The position numbers and the translations under genes are program-made. From Mycolicibacterium sp. P9-22 (lineage in GTDB: Bacteria > Actinomycetota > Actinomycetes > Mycobacteriales > Mycobacteriaceae): a DNA stretch of 64,000 nucleotides. The DNA lies in contig NZ_NPKP01000006.1 in the NCBI RefSeq assembly GCF_008329585.1, forward strand, positions 310,001-374,000. The letters are read 5' to 3'. Below are positions 18,020-25,115 of the stretch, piece after piece (positions within the stretch are counted from its first letter, which is position 1; each line of letters starts with the position of its first letter). The notes beneath the pieces are model-generated. The model was not told the origin of the DNA and did no database searches. It worked only from the letters and a program-made list of their open reading frames with translations.

Positions 18020-18940
18020 TCAGTAGGCCATCGTGGGTGAAACGCAGAGTTTACGAAGCTCGCTGCCTGCGCCGTCCCATCGTTCGTAGTATCCGATGGT
18101 TGTTTCGCTGTAGCCGAGGAGCTGGCGCAGTGTGACCGACGCCCCCTCCATGACCTTCGGATCGACGATAACCGGGAAATTGATCATCGGACGGTGCCAC
18201 GGCATGCAGTAGCCGAGGTTGAGGGACGCCCGTTCGCGATCGGACGAAATATTCGCCCCTGCACCGTGAAGGAGCTTGTCCGTGTAGATGATCAGCGACC
18301 CCAGGGGTGCGACAGCGGGAATCGACTCGTACTGAGTGGCACCGGTGATGTCGACTTGTCCGAGGTGGCTACCAGGCACAATTCTGGTTGCTCCGTTCTC
18401 TTCGTCGAACTCGTCCAATGTCCAGATGAACCGGGCCTGGAAAGGGTTTGGTTGATGGAGAATTCCAGTGCTGGCGTCGGTGTGAATAGCTTGCTGACCA
18501 CTACCCGGGCGGGTGACATTCGCGTCGTAACTGTGAACCAGGTAGCTCTCGTTGCCCACTGTGGGTCCGAGGATGTACTTGGTCATCTCCAGGACGACTG
18601 GATGTTCCAAAATATCGCGGAACAGCCTGTGCCTGTTCGGGAGTCGATTGAGACGACGGTTCTTCTTGTCCGGGTCGAAGGGCCCGCCGCTGATCGACGC
18701 TTCGTCTATTGCAGCTTCGCGGACGATTTCGTCGGCGAGGATCTGCCGCATCTGACGGACCTGATCGAGTGGGATTGCACCGGTGAGAATGGCGTATCCA
18801 GCGCGATCGAGGTCCGCCTTTGCCTGATCGACGCTGTCGGTCGGCGTCGGCAACGGGCCGGCAAAGTCAAGGGGTACGAATGTCGGCTCCGACCTGCTGC
18901 TGCTGTCCGTATTCACCTGAGTTGTGTTGGCTGTGGCCAT
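18020..18940 (-). CDS. phytanoyl-CoA dioxygenase (PhyH) family protein
   Basis: Fe(II)/2-oxoglutarate-dependent dioxygenase of 306 residues. The iron-binding HxD is in QAIHTDASTG near residue 159, the distal His in KLLHGAGANISSDRERASLNLGY, and the 2OG-binding Arg is probably in that same segment. The conserved NGATRIVPGSHLGQ is present. These enzymes hydroxylate, or by hydroxylation dealkylate, small molecules or CoA esters. The substrate is not evident here. It is the last gene of a minus-strand set PhyH-LLM-PhyH starting at 21222. The DNA looks less GC-rich at third positions than the mce genes, consistent with a different origin. Confidence 0.88.
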   Translation of the reverse strand: MATANTTQVNTDSSSRSEPTFVPLDFAGPLPTPTDSVDQAKADLDRAGYAILTGAIPLDQVRQMRQILADEIVREAAIDEASISGGPFDPDKKNRRLNRLPNRHRLFRDILEHPVVLEMTKYILGPTVGNESYLVHSYDANVTRPGSGQQAIHTDASTGILHQPNPFQARFIWTLDEFDEENGATRIVPGSHLGQVDITGATQYESIPAVAPLGSLIIYTDKLLHGAGANISSDRERASLNLGYCMPWHRPMINFPVIVDPKVMEGASVTLRQLLGYSETTIGYYERWDGAGSELRKLCVSPTMAY

Positions 18941-18993
18941 TCTTGCTGTCCTTGGTCGGTGGTATGGGGGTCGAGGGAAAGTCGTGGACGGGA

Positions 18994-20292
18994 TCAGAAC
19001 TCGTGAAGGACGTCGCGGAGGGTGCCGCCCTTGTACTGATCGCGCACCGCACCAACTTTCTGCAGTGCCGGGATCAGCTCGTCGGTCAGCGTTCCCACAT
19101 GCGAGGCCAAGCCGCCGCCTTCGATGAGGAATCCGTCACCGCCAACCTCGTTCATTGCATCGACCATCTGCTCGGCGATAACCTCCGGCGTGCCGGAGAG
19201 GTCGAGTCCGCTCGTGTTGTTCCCGAAGTCGAGAGCTTCGCGAAGCGTCTTACCTTGGAGGCCCTGACCCTTGATGTAATCCATCGCGCTCGTGTGGCCG
19301 CCGGCTTCCATGCTCTGGTCGACCGGGCCGTCCAGGTCGTACTTCGAGAAGTCGACGTCCATGGCGGTAGCCGCCATGACAATCGAGTACTCGAATGCCG
19401 CGTCGCTGTGAGCCCTGGGCTGCACTGTTGGACCGGTGAAGTGAACAGGTGTCAGGTAGACGATCTTGCAATCATCGGGATTGCGGCCATAACCCACCAT
19501 TCGTGCCCGCACATCATCGCGGAATGCCTTCATTTCTTCGACACCGTCAGCAGCCAGCCCGACGATCACTTCTGCATACTTTGCCGCAAAGGCGCGACCG
19601 CGAGAAGATGCACCGGCCTGGCAGATGACAGGCTTGACCTGAGGTGAACGCACAGTGTTCAAAGGTCCGCGCGACTTGTGAAACTTGCCCTCGAAATCGA
19701 CTGCGTGAACCTTGTTGTGATCGACGTACACTCCGGTAGCCGGGTCGGCTACCAACGCCCCTTCTTCCCAGGACTCCCAGAGCTTGGTTGCCAGTTCCAG
19801 ATACTCGTCAGCGGCATCGTATCGAGTTGCGTGTGGCGGCAGTGCATCCAGACCGAAGTTGAGAGCCATGTTCTTCTCGCTCGACGTCACAACGTTCCAG
19901 CCCACACGTCCGCGACTCAGCGAGTCCAGCGTGGAGAACAGACGCGCCAGGAGGAACGGCGGGTAGGCCGTTGTCGATGCAGTACTGATCACGCCGATAT
20001 GCTCGGTGGCTTGGGCCATCAACGCCAGCAACGGCATTGGGTCGTGCTTCGGCGAGTACACCGCGTGCTTCAGGTCCATTTCCATCGAACTGCCATATGT
20101 TTCAGCGATGGTCAAGGTGTCTTCGAAGAGAATGAAGTCGAACTTGGCCGCTTCAAGTCTGCGAGCAAGTTCGATGTGGTAGGAGCCATCTGGCCAGTCT
20201 GCGCCGATTGTCTTGTTCTCTTCGGAATCCAGCCCCCACGCGGGTGCTCCGAATTTGGTGAAGTAGCCGAGATGAAACTTACTGTTGGACAT
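18994..20292 (-). CDS. FMNH2-dependent monooxygenase, NtaA/SnaA/DszA family
   Basis: Luciferase-like (LLM) flavin-dependent monooxygenase of 432 residues. Characteristic stretches are FILFEDTLTIAE, EHIGVISTASTTAYPPFLLARLFSTLDSLS, GRVGWNVVTSSEKNMALNFG, HFKSRGPLN-like FHKSRGPLNTVRSPQVKP and QAGASSRGRAFAAKYAEV. Enzymes of this type (nitrilotriacetate, EDTA, dibenzothiophene sulphone monooxygenases) attack C-N or C-S bonds using FMNH2 from a separate reductase. The FMN reductase at 17343 is the obvious partner. It lies between two PhyH genes with short gaps, and an amine oxidase lies in the same module, which points to an N-containing substrate. The substrate itself is inference. Confidence 0.9.
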   Translation of the reverse strand: MSNSKFHLGYFTKFGAPAWGLDSEENKTIGADWPDGSYHIELARRLEAAKFDFILFEDTLTIAETYGSSMEMDLKHAVYSPKHDPMPLLALMAQATEHIGVISTASTTAYPPFLLARLFSTLDSLSRGRVGWNVVTSSEKNMALNFGLDALPPHATRYDAADEYLELATKLWESWEEGALVADPATGVYVDHNKVHAVDFEGKFHKSRGPLNTVRSPQVKPVICQAGASSRGRAFAAKYAEVIVGLAADGVEEMKAFRDDVRARMVGYGRNPDDCKIVYLTPVHFTGPTVQPRAHSDAAFEYSIVMAATAMDVDFSKYDLDGPVDQSMEAGGHTSAMDYIKGQGLQGKTLREALDFGNNTSGLDLSGTPEVIAEQMVDAMNEVGGDGFLIEGGGLASHVGTLTDELIPALQKVGAVRDQYKGGTLRDVLHEF

Positions 20293-20358
20293 GGGACAAC
20301 TTTCAGGTAGTGGCTGTTTTCTCTACTGTGGAACGTGAAGCCGACCAGGCGCTCGAGA

Positions 20359-21222
20359 TCAATCTTCGAATAGCGCCTGCAACGGATCCGACAATGCGCC
20401 TGCGTGTCCGACGCCGTATACCGCGTCGTATCCCATGATCCTCAGCAGGTCGGTGGGCAGCGTGCGGGCGATCTTCTGCGGGCACGCCAGGTATTGGTTT
20501 TCCTCCTGCCGCATCCAAGACACGATGTAGGGCAGTGAGAGCACCCGTCGAATCTCATCGGTTGTGGTGTTGGCACCACCTCCATGAACGAGCTTGCCCG
20601 AGAAGATCAATAGCGAGCCCTTGCTCATCTCGACGGGCACCGTGTCGTCCTGGGTGTAACTCTGCTCTTCGAACTGTCTCTTGTGGCTGCCGGGCACGAC
20701 ACGCGTTCCACCGTTCGCCTCAGTGACATCGGTGACCGCCCAGATGTTGTTGCAGTAGATCTTGAAGTCGGGCGTGTACGGATACTCGCCGGCGACCATA
20801 TCGTCGATGTGCAGCATCTGCGCAGTCTGACCTGGTTCGATCGAGATCATTTCGGTCGAACCCAGCTGAATTCCATGTGCGGCCGACAGAAATCTCCGAC
20901 CCACGCCCAGAACCAGTGGATGCATGACGAGCTCACGGGCCGTGGGCGAATGGGCCATCAGTCGACCCGCACGCCGAGTCTTGGTTCCACAGAAGTACTC
21001 GTCGCCGTACACAGACGAATCGAGGTGCGGCTGCATCTCCTGGACGATTCGATCCATTGTGTCGCCGGACGCCAGCTCGTCGATGATGACGTAGCCGTGT
21101 TCGTCCAGGACCGCGATGACTTCGTCAACCGTTGCCGTATTGGCCAGTCGCTGCAAGGACGCGGATGTGGCTGGGCGATCCGCTTGTCGCAGTTCATGGT
21201 CTCCGTGAAGGGTTGCAGACAC
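20359..21222 (-). CDS. phytanoyl-CoA dioxygenase (PhyH) family protein
   Basis: Second PhyH protein, about 287 residues. A GTG at 21222 has AGGAGG eleven bases upstream; the frame is open to 21360, but the extra N-terminus is not family-like. Iron ligands are in QMLHIDDMVAGE and LVHGGGANTTTDEIRRVLS, with the spacer NGGTRVVPGSHKRQF. The C-terminal half has the motif SWMRQEENQYLACP, also seen in the homologue at 60122 (AWLRQEENQFLSCP), so the two are closer to each other than to the one at 18020. First gene of the minus-strand set. A palindrome shared with the amine oxidase promoter lies 146 bases upstream (21368-21381). Confidence 0.88.
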   Translation of the reverse strand: MSATLHGDHELRQADRPATSASLQRLANTATVDEVIAVLDEHGYVIIDELASGDTMDRIVQEMQPHLDSSVYGDEYFCGTKTRRAGRLMAHSPTARELVMHPLVLGVGRRFLSAAHGIQLGSTEMISIEPGQTAQMLHIDDMVAGEYPYTPDFKIYCNNIWAVTDVTEANGGTRVVPGSHKRQFEEQSYTQDDTVPVEMSKGSLLIFSGKLVHGGGANTTTDEIRRVLSLPYIVSWMRQEENQYLACPQKIARTLPTDLLRIMGYDAVYGVGHAGALSDPLQALFED

Positions 21223-21367
21223 GATGAGTAGAGCCTCCTGTAGTCGAGCACATGACATGAGTTGGCGCCAAACAGTCTGATGCAGTTGGTTTTTGCGAGA
21301 AACTGACCAACACTGCGAAACGGCGTCAAGGCGGTGGTCCGAGCCGAAACGTAATCCCATTCAGAGA

Positions 21368-21381
21368 CGGACGATTGTCCG
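21368..21381. promoter_or_regulatory. palindromic operator candidate shared with the amine oxidase promoter
   Basis: CGGACGATTGTCCG is a near-perfect inverted repeat with CGGAC arms. It is followed by AGTCT, as is the copy at 27222-27235. It lies upstream of the PhyH-LLM-PhyH set (start 21222) and in the region shared with the divergent TetR gene, a likely binder. Confidence 0.6.
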
Positions 21382-21411
21382 AGTCTCTGGCTTGGACAAT
21401 AACTGCCATAC

Positions 21412-21852
21412 GTGCGCTCAGTCACAAAAACGGACGGATGTTACAAGAACGTAACATTCGGCGAGTGGGCACCGGGCCCGAGATGCTGCTACTTCCGCAT
21501 ACTGCGGGGGCATCGACAAGCTTGTGGCGGGCCCGCGTGCCGGCGCTCTCGGACCGTCCCGGCTGAGATGCGCGCCGGCGGCACTCACTTCCTCACTGGC
21601 CAGGTGATTCACGGTGGCGGCGCCAGCTGCCGCCATGAACTCGCGAGCTGTGCGGCTTCGCCGGATATCGAATCCTGGTACCGGGAACGCCGCGCCTTTC
21701 AAACATCGTTCGCAACAGCGATATTCGCGACCGACCTTGCAGATCCACTCCCGACAAGGACCGCAATTGCGGCGTCTGGGATCTCCGTTCGGTCTCTCGG
21801 CGTATCCACTGACACCGTCCGCCCCGTGCGCTCCGTGACCGCGCTACGCTGA
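21412..21852 (+). pseudogene. decayed fragment of a PhyH-type dioxygenase
   Basis: The 685-base gap between 21222 and 21907 has a plus-strand frame whose middle (about 21550-21750) resembles the C-terminal third of PhyH proteins. Compare RTVPAEMRAGGTHFLTGQVI plus HGGGA with DTVPVEMSKGSLLIFSGKLV plus HGGGA in the gene at 20359, then ESWYRERRAFQTS with VSWMRQEENQYLA. The N-terminal part with the HxD motif is missing and the flanks are not PhyH-like. It lies opposite in direction to the intact gene next to it. Most likely it is a remnant of an old duplication or insertion. A chance resemblance is possible because the match is short. Confidence 0.42.
21438..21457. promoter_or_regulatory. inverted repeat in the regulator/dioxygenase intergenic region
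   Basis: ATGTTAC and GTAACAT form 7-base arms around AAGAAC. The site is 57 bases beyond the shared palindrome and has no second copy that I noticed. It could be a second operator for the TetR-family regulator. A functional role is speculative. Confidence 0.35.
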
Positions 21853-21906
21853 GCACACTTGGGTGATGCGTCGGGAGTACGCAGAACTAGGCAGGAGGCC
21901 CTGGAG

Positions 21907-22533
21907 TTGACTCACTCGCACTACATGCGGGAACCGGTACGGCGAACGCTTACGTCTGACGCTGCAATACGAGTGATCAGCCGCGACGGCATAAGTGCGG
22001 CCTCGCTTCGAAGAATCGCGCAGGAAGCGGACGTACCGCTGTCGAGCCTCAACCATGTTTACCCAAGCAAGCAGGACCTTCTCCGTGACGCCTGGGACCG
22101 TTCCCATCAACTCATGTTCGAGATCATTCAGGAGGTCGTCGATTCTCGGCCAACCAACTTGCATAGTGCGGTATCGACGCTGATCCTTGCATTCGTCGGA
22201 GGTGAACAGCCGACCACTGCACAGACATCATTGGAAGCGCGGGCGCACTTCGAGAATGCCCTGCGCGCGCAATACGAACTTTACCTGTGGGCGTCCCGGA
22301 TTCCAGATGGCGGCGGCAACGACGTAACCGACTACTCGCGTGCGATCCGTAGCATCGAAACCTTATTGGATTCCTATGAATGCCCTGGCGTCGATGCCGC
22401 AGCATTGTCTCAGGTAGTCGCCGCGATGATCGACGGACTATTTCTGCAAGCCATGTCGGGCAACTCCATCGGGAGCAATCGGAATCGGGTGGAGCGAATT
22501 TCAGCAGGCCTTATTTCATCCTGCACAGACTGA
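21907..22533 (+). CDS. TetR/AcrR-family transcriptional regulator
   Basis: About 208 residues. The TTG at 21907 has AGGAGG eight bases upstream (21893-21898), better supported than the further TTG at 21859. The N-terminal HTH reads AAIRVISRDGISAASLRRIAQEADVPLSSLNHVYPSKQDLL, the classical TetR pattern with YPSKQDLL ending the DNA-binding domain. The C-terminal domain is helical with a predicted ligand pocket (DGLFLQAMSG). It is divergent from the PhyH-LLM operon. Two matching palindromes (21368 and 27222) upstream of both minus-strand transcripts make it the likely local regulator. Confidence 0.9.
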   Translation: MTHSHYMREPVRRTLTSDAAIRVISRDGISAASLRRIAQEADVPLSSLNHVYPSKQDLLRDAWDRSHQLMFEIIQEVVDSRPTNLHSAVSTLILAFVGGEQPTTAQTSLEARAHFENALRAQYELYLWASRIPDGGGNDVTDYSRAIRSIETLLDSYECPGVDAAALSQVVAAMIDGLFLQAMSGNSIGSNRNRVERISAGLISSCTD

Positions 22534-22603
22534 CTACGGCCACACTGACGAGGTAGTTCTCGTTGCCGTTGCGGCGGTGCCGGCACTCGGGAGGCCGCGC
22601 CCC

Positions 22604-23002
22604 CTATGCCGTGCCGTCCATCCCGTCCTCGGACCGACCTAATCGAAGGACAGTGACACCGTCAGCCACGCCTGCCGCCGTGATGTCGGAGATGAAACCG
22701 AGAAGCCCCGCCTCAGTTCCGACGTACCGAACCGACGTCGGTTCGTCCGAACAGATCGAGGCAAGTTCAGACATGGCCGTGCGTGCGTCATCGGCTGTAT
22801 GTGACTCGACATCCAAGAAGACGGCAACATGGCGGTCGCCCGCCCGGGCGTCTGCCCGTATCCGCGACGTAGTGCGCTGCGCTTCGCGAAGGTCCTCCGC
22901 CTTGATCCGAACGATATCGACCGGCGACGCATCGCCATTGGGCTCCCCCGACTCGATCCATGAGTCGCCAACACACGTAGCCATGCGAACAGGAGCATTC
23001 AC
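22604..23002 (-). CDS. stand-alone C-terminal piece of a luciferase-like monooxygenase, or a small protein of that fold
   Basis: The 132 residues (VDIVRIKAEDLREAQRTTSR, HVAVFLDVESHTADDARTAM, VRYVGTEAGLLGFISDITAA, GVADGVTVLRLG) look like the C-terminal third of some LLM monooxygenases, where an insertion and the last barrel strand GVADGV.LLPL occur. No N-terminal part is nearby in frame, and no ribosome binding site is evident before the ATG at 23002. It may be a gene remnant or a small subunit. The preceding 303 bases (23003-23305) hold only a GGACGTATGTCC palindrome. Confidence 0.5.
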   Translation of the reverse strand: MNAPVRMATCVGDSWIESGEPNGDASPVDIVRIKAEDLREAQRTTSRIRADARAGDRHVAVFLDVESHTADDARTAMSELASICSDEPTSVRYVGTEAGLLGFISDITAAGVADGVTVLRLGRSEDGMDGTA

Positions 23003-23191
23003 AATGCATCAGTCCTTTTGCTGGCGGGGTCGGTGGCGGATGAAGCAACTTCGACACGCGATCGACAACAGCGCGGAATTGCCAAGGGTTCACCCCAGAT
23101 GTGCCTGCTCGTCAACACAGGACGATCGGTCTGCCTGAAATCCTTGATGCCACAGGCTCGAATCAACGACACGACGACAACCTCCAAAGTA

Positions 23192-23203
23192 GGACGTATG
23201 TCC
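23192..23203. promoter_or_regulatory. weak third copy of the GGAC-N4-GTCC palindrome
   Basis: GGACGTATGTCC has the same arm length and spacing as the CGGACRATYGTCCG sites but a different centre. It is the only structure I see in the otherwise empty stretch 23003-23305, upstream of the LLM fragment. Confidence 0.3.
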
Positions 23204-23305
23204 GACTGTGGTTCGACAGTACGCCCGCGCCGGGCGACCGTCAATGGAACAAACGATGGTTCGCCCACTGATAGCAACGACGGACGTTCGGTCGTGCGAG
23301 CGATA

Positions 23306-24199
23306 CTAGATCCCCAGTACTTCACGAGCTCGGTCGATCTCCGAAGGGTCCGAGGTGGTGGGAATGAGAATCAAGTCATCGACGCCCGCTTCCCGCGCAC
23401 CGTTCACGGCCTTCAATAGATTCTCGGCACCGTAATTCAGGGAGCCCCGCGAGTAGTGACTTAGTACATCAGCCCCGTAGGTCTCGAAGAAATCACCCAA
23501 GTGTCGAGTGAACTGCTCCTCAGGATCAGAGCCGAGGGCGAACCACATACACGCCGAGAAGTGCGGAACTTCTTCGCGCCCGGCATCGGCCCAAGCTTTG
23601 ACGACCAGTTTTCGCTGATCGGACAGCTTCTGGACATCGAGCTGGATGGTCTGGTTGGGGTCATTGACGCCGGCGGCCCACTGCGCTGCGCGGGCAAGTG
23701 CTTTTGGGCCGGACACGCCCGCGACGAGTGGCACGCCACCGCGTCTGTACGGGGGCGGGCCCACCGGACCGTAACCGTCGACCGGCGGCTGCTGAGACCA
23801 GACATCCTGCATTGCAGCTACATGTTCATCCATTTGCCGTCGGCGGAAGGACGTTTCGGCTCCGGTAGCGGCGTAATCCTCATGTTGGCCACCTATCCCC
23901 ACGCCCAGCGTCAGACGACCCGCTGAAAGCTGGTCTACCGTTGCCATCTCCTTGGCAAAAAGCACCGCGTTCCGTGTCGGAAGCGTTGCGATAGCGGTCC
24001 ACAATTTCACGCGCTCGGTTACAGCGGCGGCGGCGGCGAGCTGAACAGTCAATGCCCAACTGCCGTAAACAAGTCGATCGCAAATCGCCAGGCCATCCCA
24101 CGGCCCCTCGTCGATCTTCCGGTACCACAGAAGTTCTTCTTTGCGTCCGTGAGGAATAAAGGAGGGAAGCCCCATCGATAGATCCAATTTCGATCGCAC
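23306..24199 (-). CDS. luciferase-like (probably F420-dependent) oxidoreductase
   Basis: 297-residue LLM-family TIM barrel of the actinobacterial type that often uses F420. Signature segments are WDGLAICDRLVYGSWALTVQLAAAAAVTERVKLWTAI, LSAGRLTLGVGIGGQHEDYAATG and PLVAGVSGPKALARAAQWAAG, ending near DDLILIPTTSDPSEIDRA. The N-terminal SMGLPSFIP may mark the true start (Met9). It is preceded by the SDR gene on the same strand with a 94-base gap. It is distinct from the NtaA-type enzyme at 18994. The cofactor choice is inferred from family habit, and the substrate is unknown. Confidence 0.85.
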   Translation of the reverse strand: MRSKLDLSMGLPSFIPHGRKEELLWYRKIDEGPWDGLAICDRLVYGSWALTVQLAAAAAVTERVKLWTAIATLPTRNAVLFAKEMATVDQLSAGRLTLGVGIGGQHEDYAATGAETSFRRRQMDEHVAAMQDVWSQQPPVDGYGPVGPPPYRRGGVPLVAGVSGPKALARAAQWAAGVNDPNQTIQLDVQKLSDQRKLVVKAWADAGREEVPHFSACMWFALGSDPEEQFTRHLGDFFETYGADVLSHYSRGSLNYGAENLLKAVNGAREAGVDDLILIPTTSDPSEIDRAREVLGI

Positions 24200-24293
24200 C
24201 CTTCTTGTCGTACGATTTTGAGCACCATGTCATCGCCACGTCATTGTGCTCGCTGCCGAGAACCACTGCCCGCCATCTCATAACGACGTTCGC

Positions 24294-25079
24294 TCAGAAA
24301 TGTGTGCCACCATCGATACGTACCTCGGTACCCGTGATGAATGCGGCGTCGTCGCTGGCGAGCATTGCGACGACGCCCGCGACCGCAGACGACTCGGCGA
24401 ATCCCTCACCCAATGCTGGAACGAGCTTGGACATCACCCGGTAGTCGGCGTCCTCCGGTATGCCTGGCCCTATGCTCTGGCGACTCTTACCGGTTGCATC
24501 GGTCATTCCAGAAGAAATCGATCCGGGCTGAACCGAGTTGAATCGAAGGCCTTTTTGCGAGAACTCGGCGGCAAGTGCGTGAGTCATCGACTGAATCCCA
24601 CCCTTGCTGGCGGCATATGCAGACATATAGGGATGCGCAAAATTGGCGGCTGTCGAGCTGAAGTTCACAACCGCAGACTTGGTGCCGGCCAGCAATGCAG
24701 GGAGTGATTCGCGGATGACCAAGAACGTACCCGTCAGATTGACGCGGATAACCTCCTCGAATGCCGACAGAGATGTCTCAGCGGTATGCGACGAGCGGAG
24801 GATCCCCGCTGCATTCACCAGCACGTCGAGGCCACCGAGAACCGCCACGGCGGTGCGGACTCCAGCGATCACCGATTGCTCGTCGGAGACGTCGAGAGTC
24901 TGAGTTTTCAAACGATCGGAGGCATGACAGTACTTCTCCACGGTGTCTGCCAATCCGGCCTCGCTGATATCGGCAGCAACGACCGAACCGCCCTCGGAGA
25001 GGATCCTCAGTACCGTTGCCTGTCCGATTCCAGACCCGCCTCCGGTGACGAGAACTCTGCGGCCTTCGAAACGATCCAT
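24294..25079 (-). CDS. short-chain dehydrogenase/reductase
   Basis: Classical SDR of 261 residues: cofactor motif VTGGGSGIGQ (11-20), VLVNAAGI, catalytic Ser in VVNFSSTAANFA and YxxxK in YAASKGG. The Asp in AADISEAGL after the second strand favours NAD(H). The C-terminus ends ITGTEVRIDGGTHF, as is usual. It begins 36 bases after the amine oxidase stop on the same strand, so the two are probably cotranscribed. It may reduce or oxidise an alcohol or aldehyde made by the oxidase. Confidence 0.92.
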   Translation of the reverse strand: MDRFEGRRVLVTGGGSGIGQATVLRILSEGGSVVAADISEAGLADTVEKYCHASDRLKTQTLDVSDEQSVIAGVRTAVAVLGGLDVLVNAAGILRSSHTAETSLSAFEEVIRVNLTGTFLVIRESLPALLAGTKSAVVNFSSTAANFAHPYMSAYAASKGGIQSMTHALAAEFSQKGLRFNSVQPGSISSGMTDATGKSRQSIGPGIPEDADYRVMSKLVPALGEGFAESSAVAGVVAMLASDDAAFITGTEVRIDGGTHF

Positions 25080-25115
25080 CTCGGCATCCTGTCGTCGTGA
25101 GAAATTTGAGGGGCG

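Noticed and set aside
22563..23138. Plus-strand frame of 191 codons after the TetR gene
   Set aside because: No domain, no ribosome binding site, Ser/Arg-rich composition. The minus frame in the same place has LLM-like sequence.
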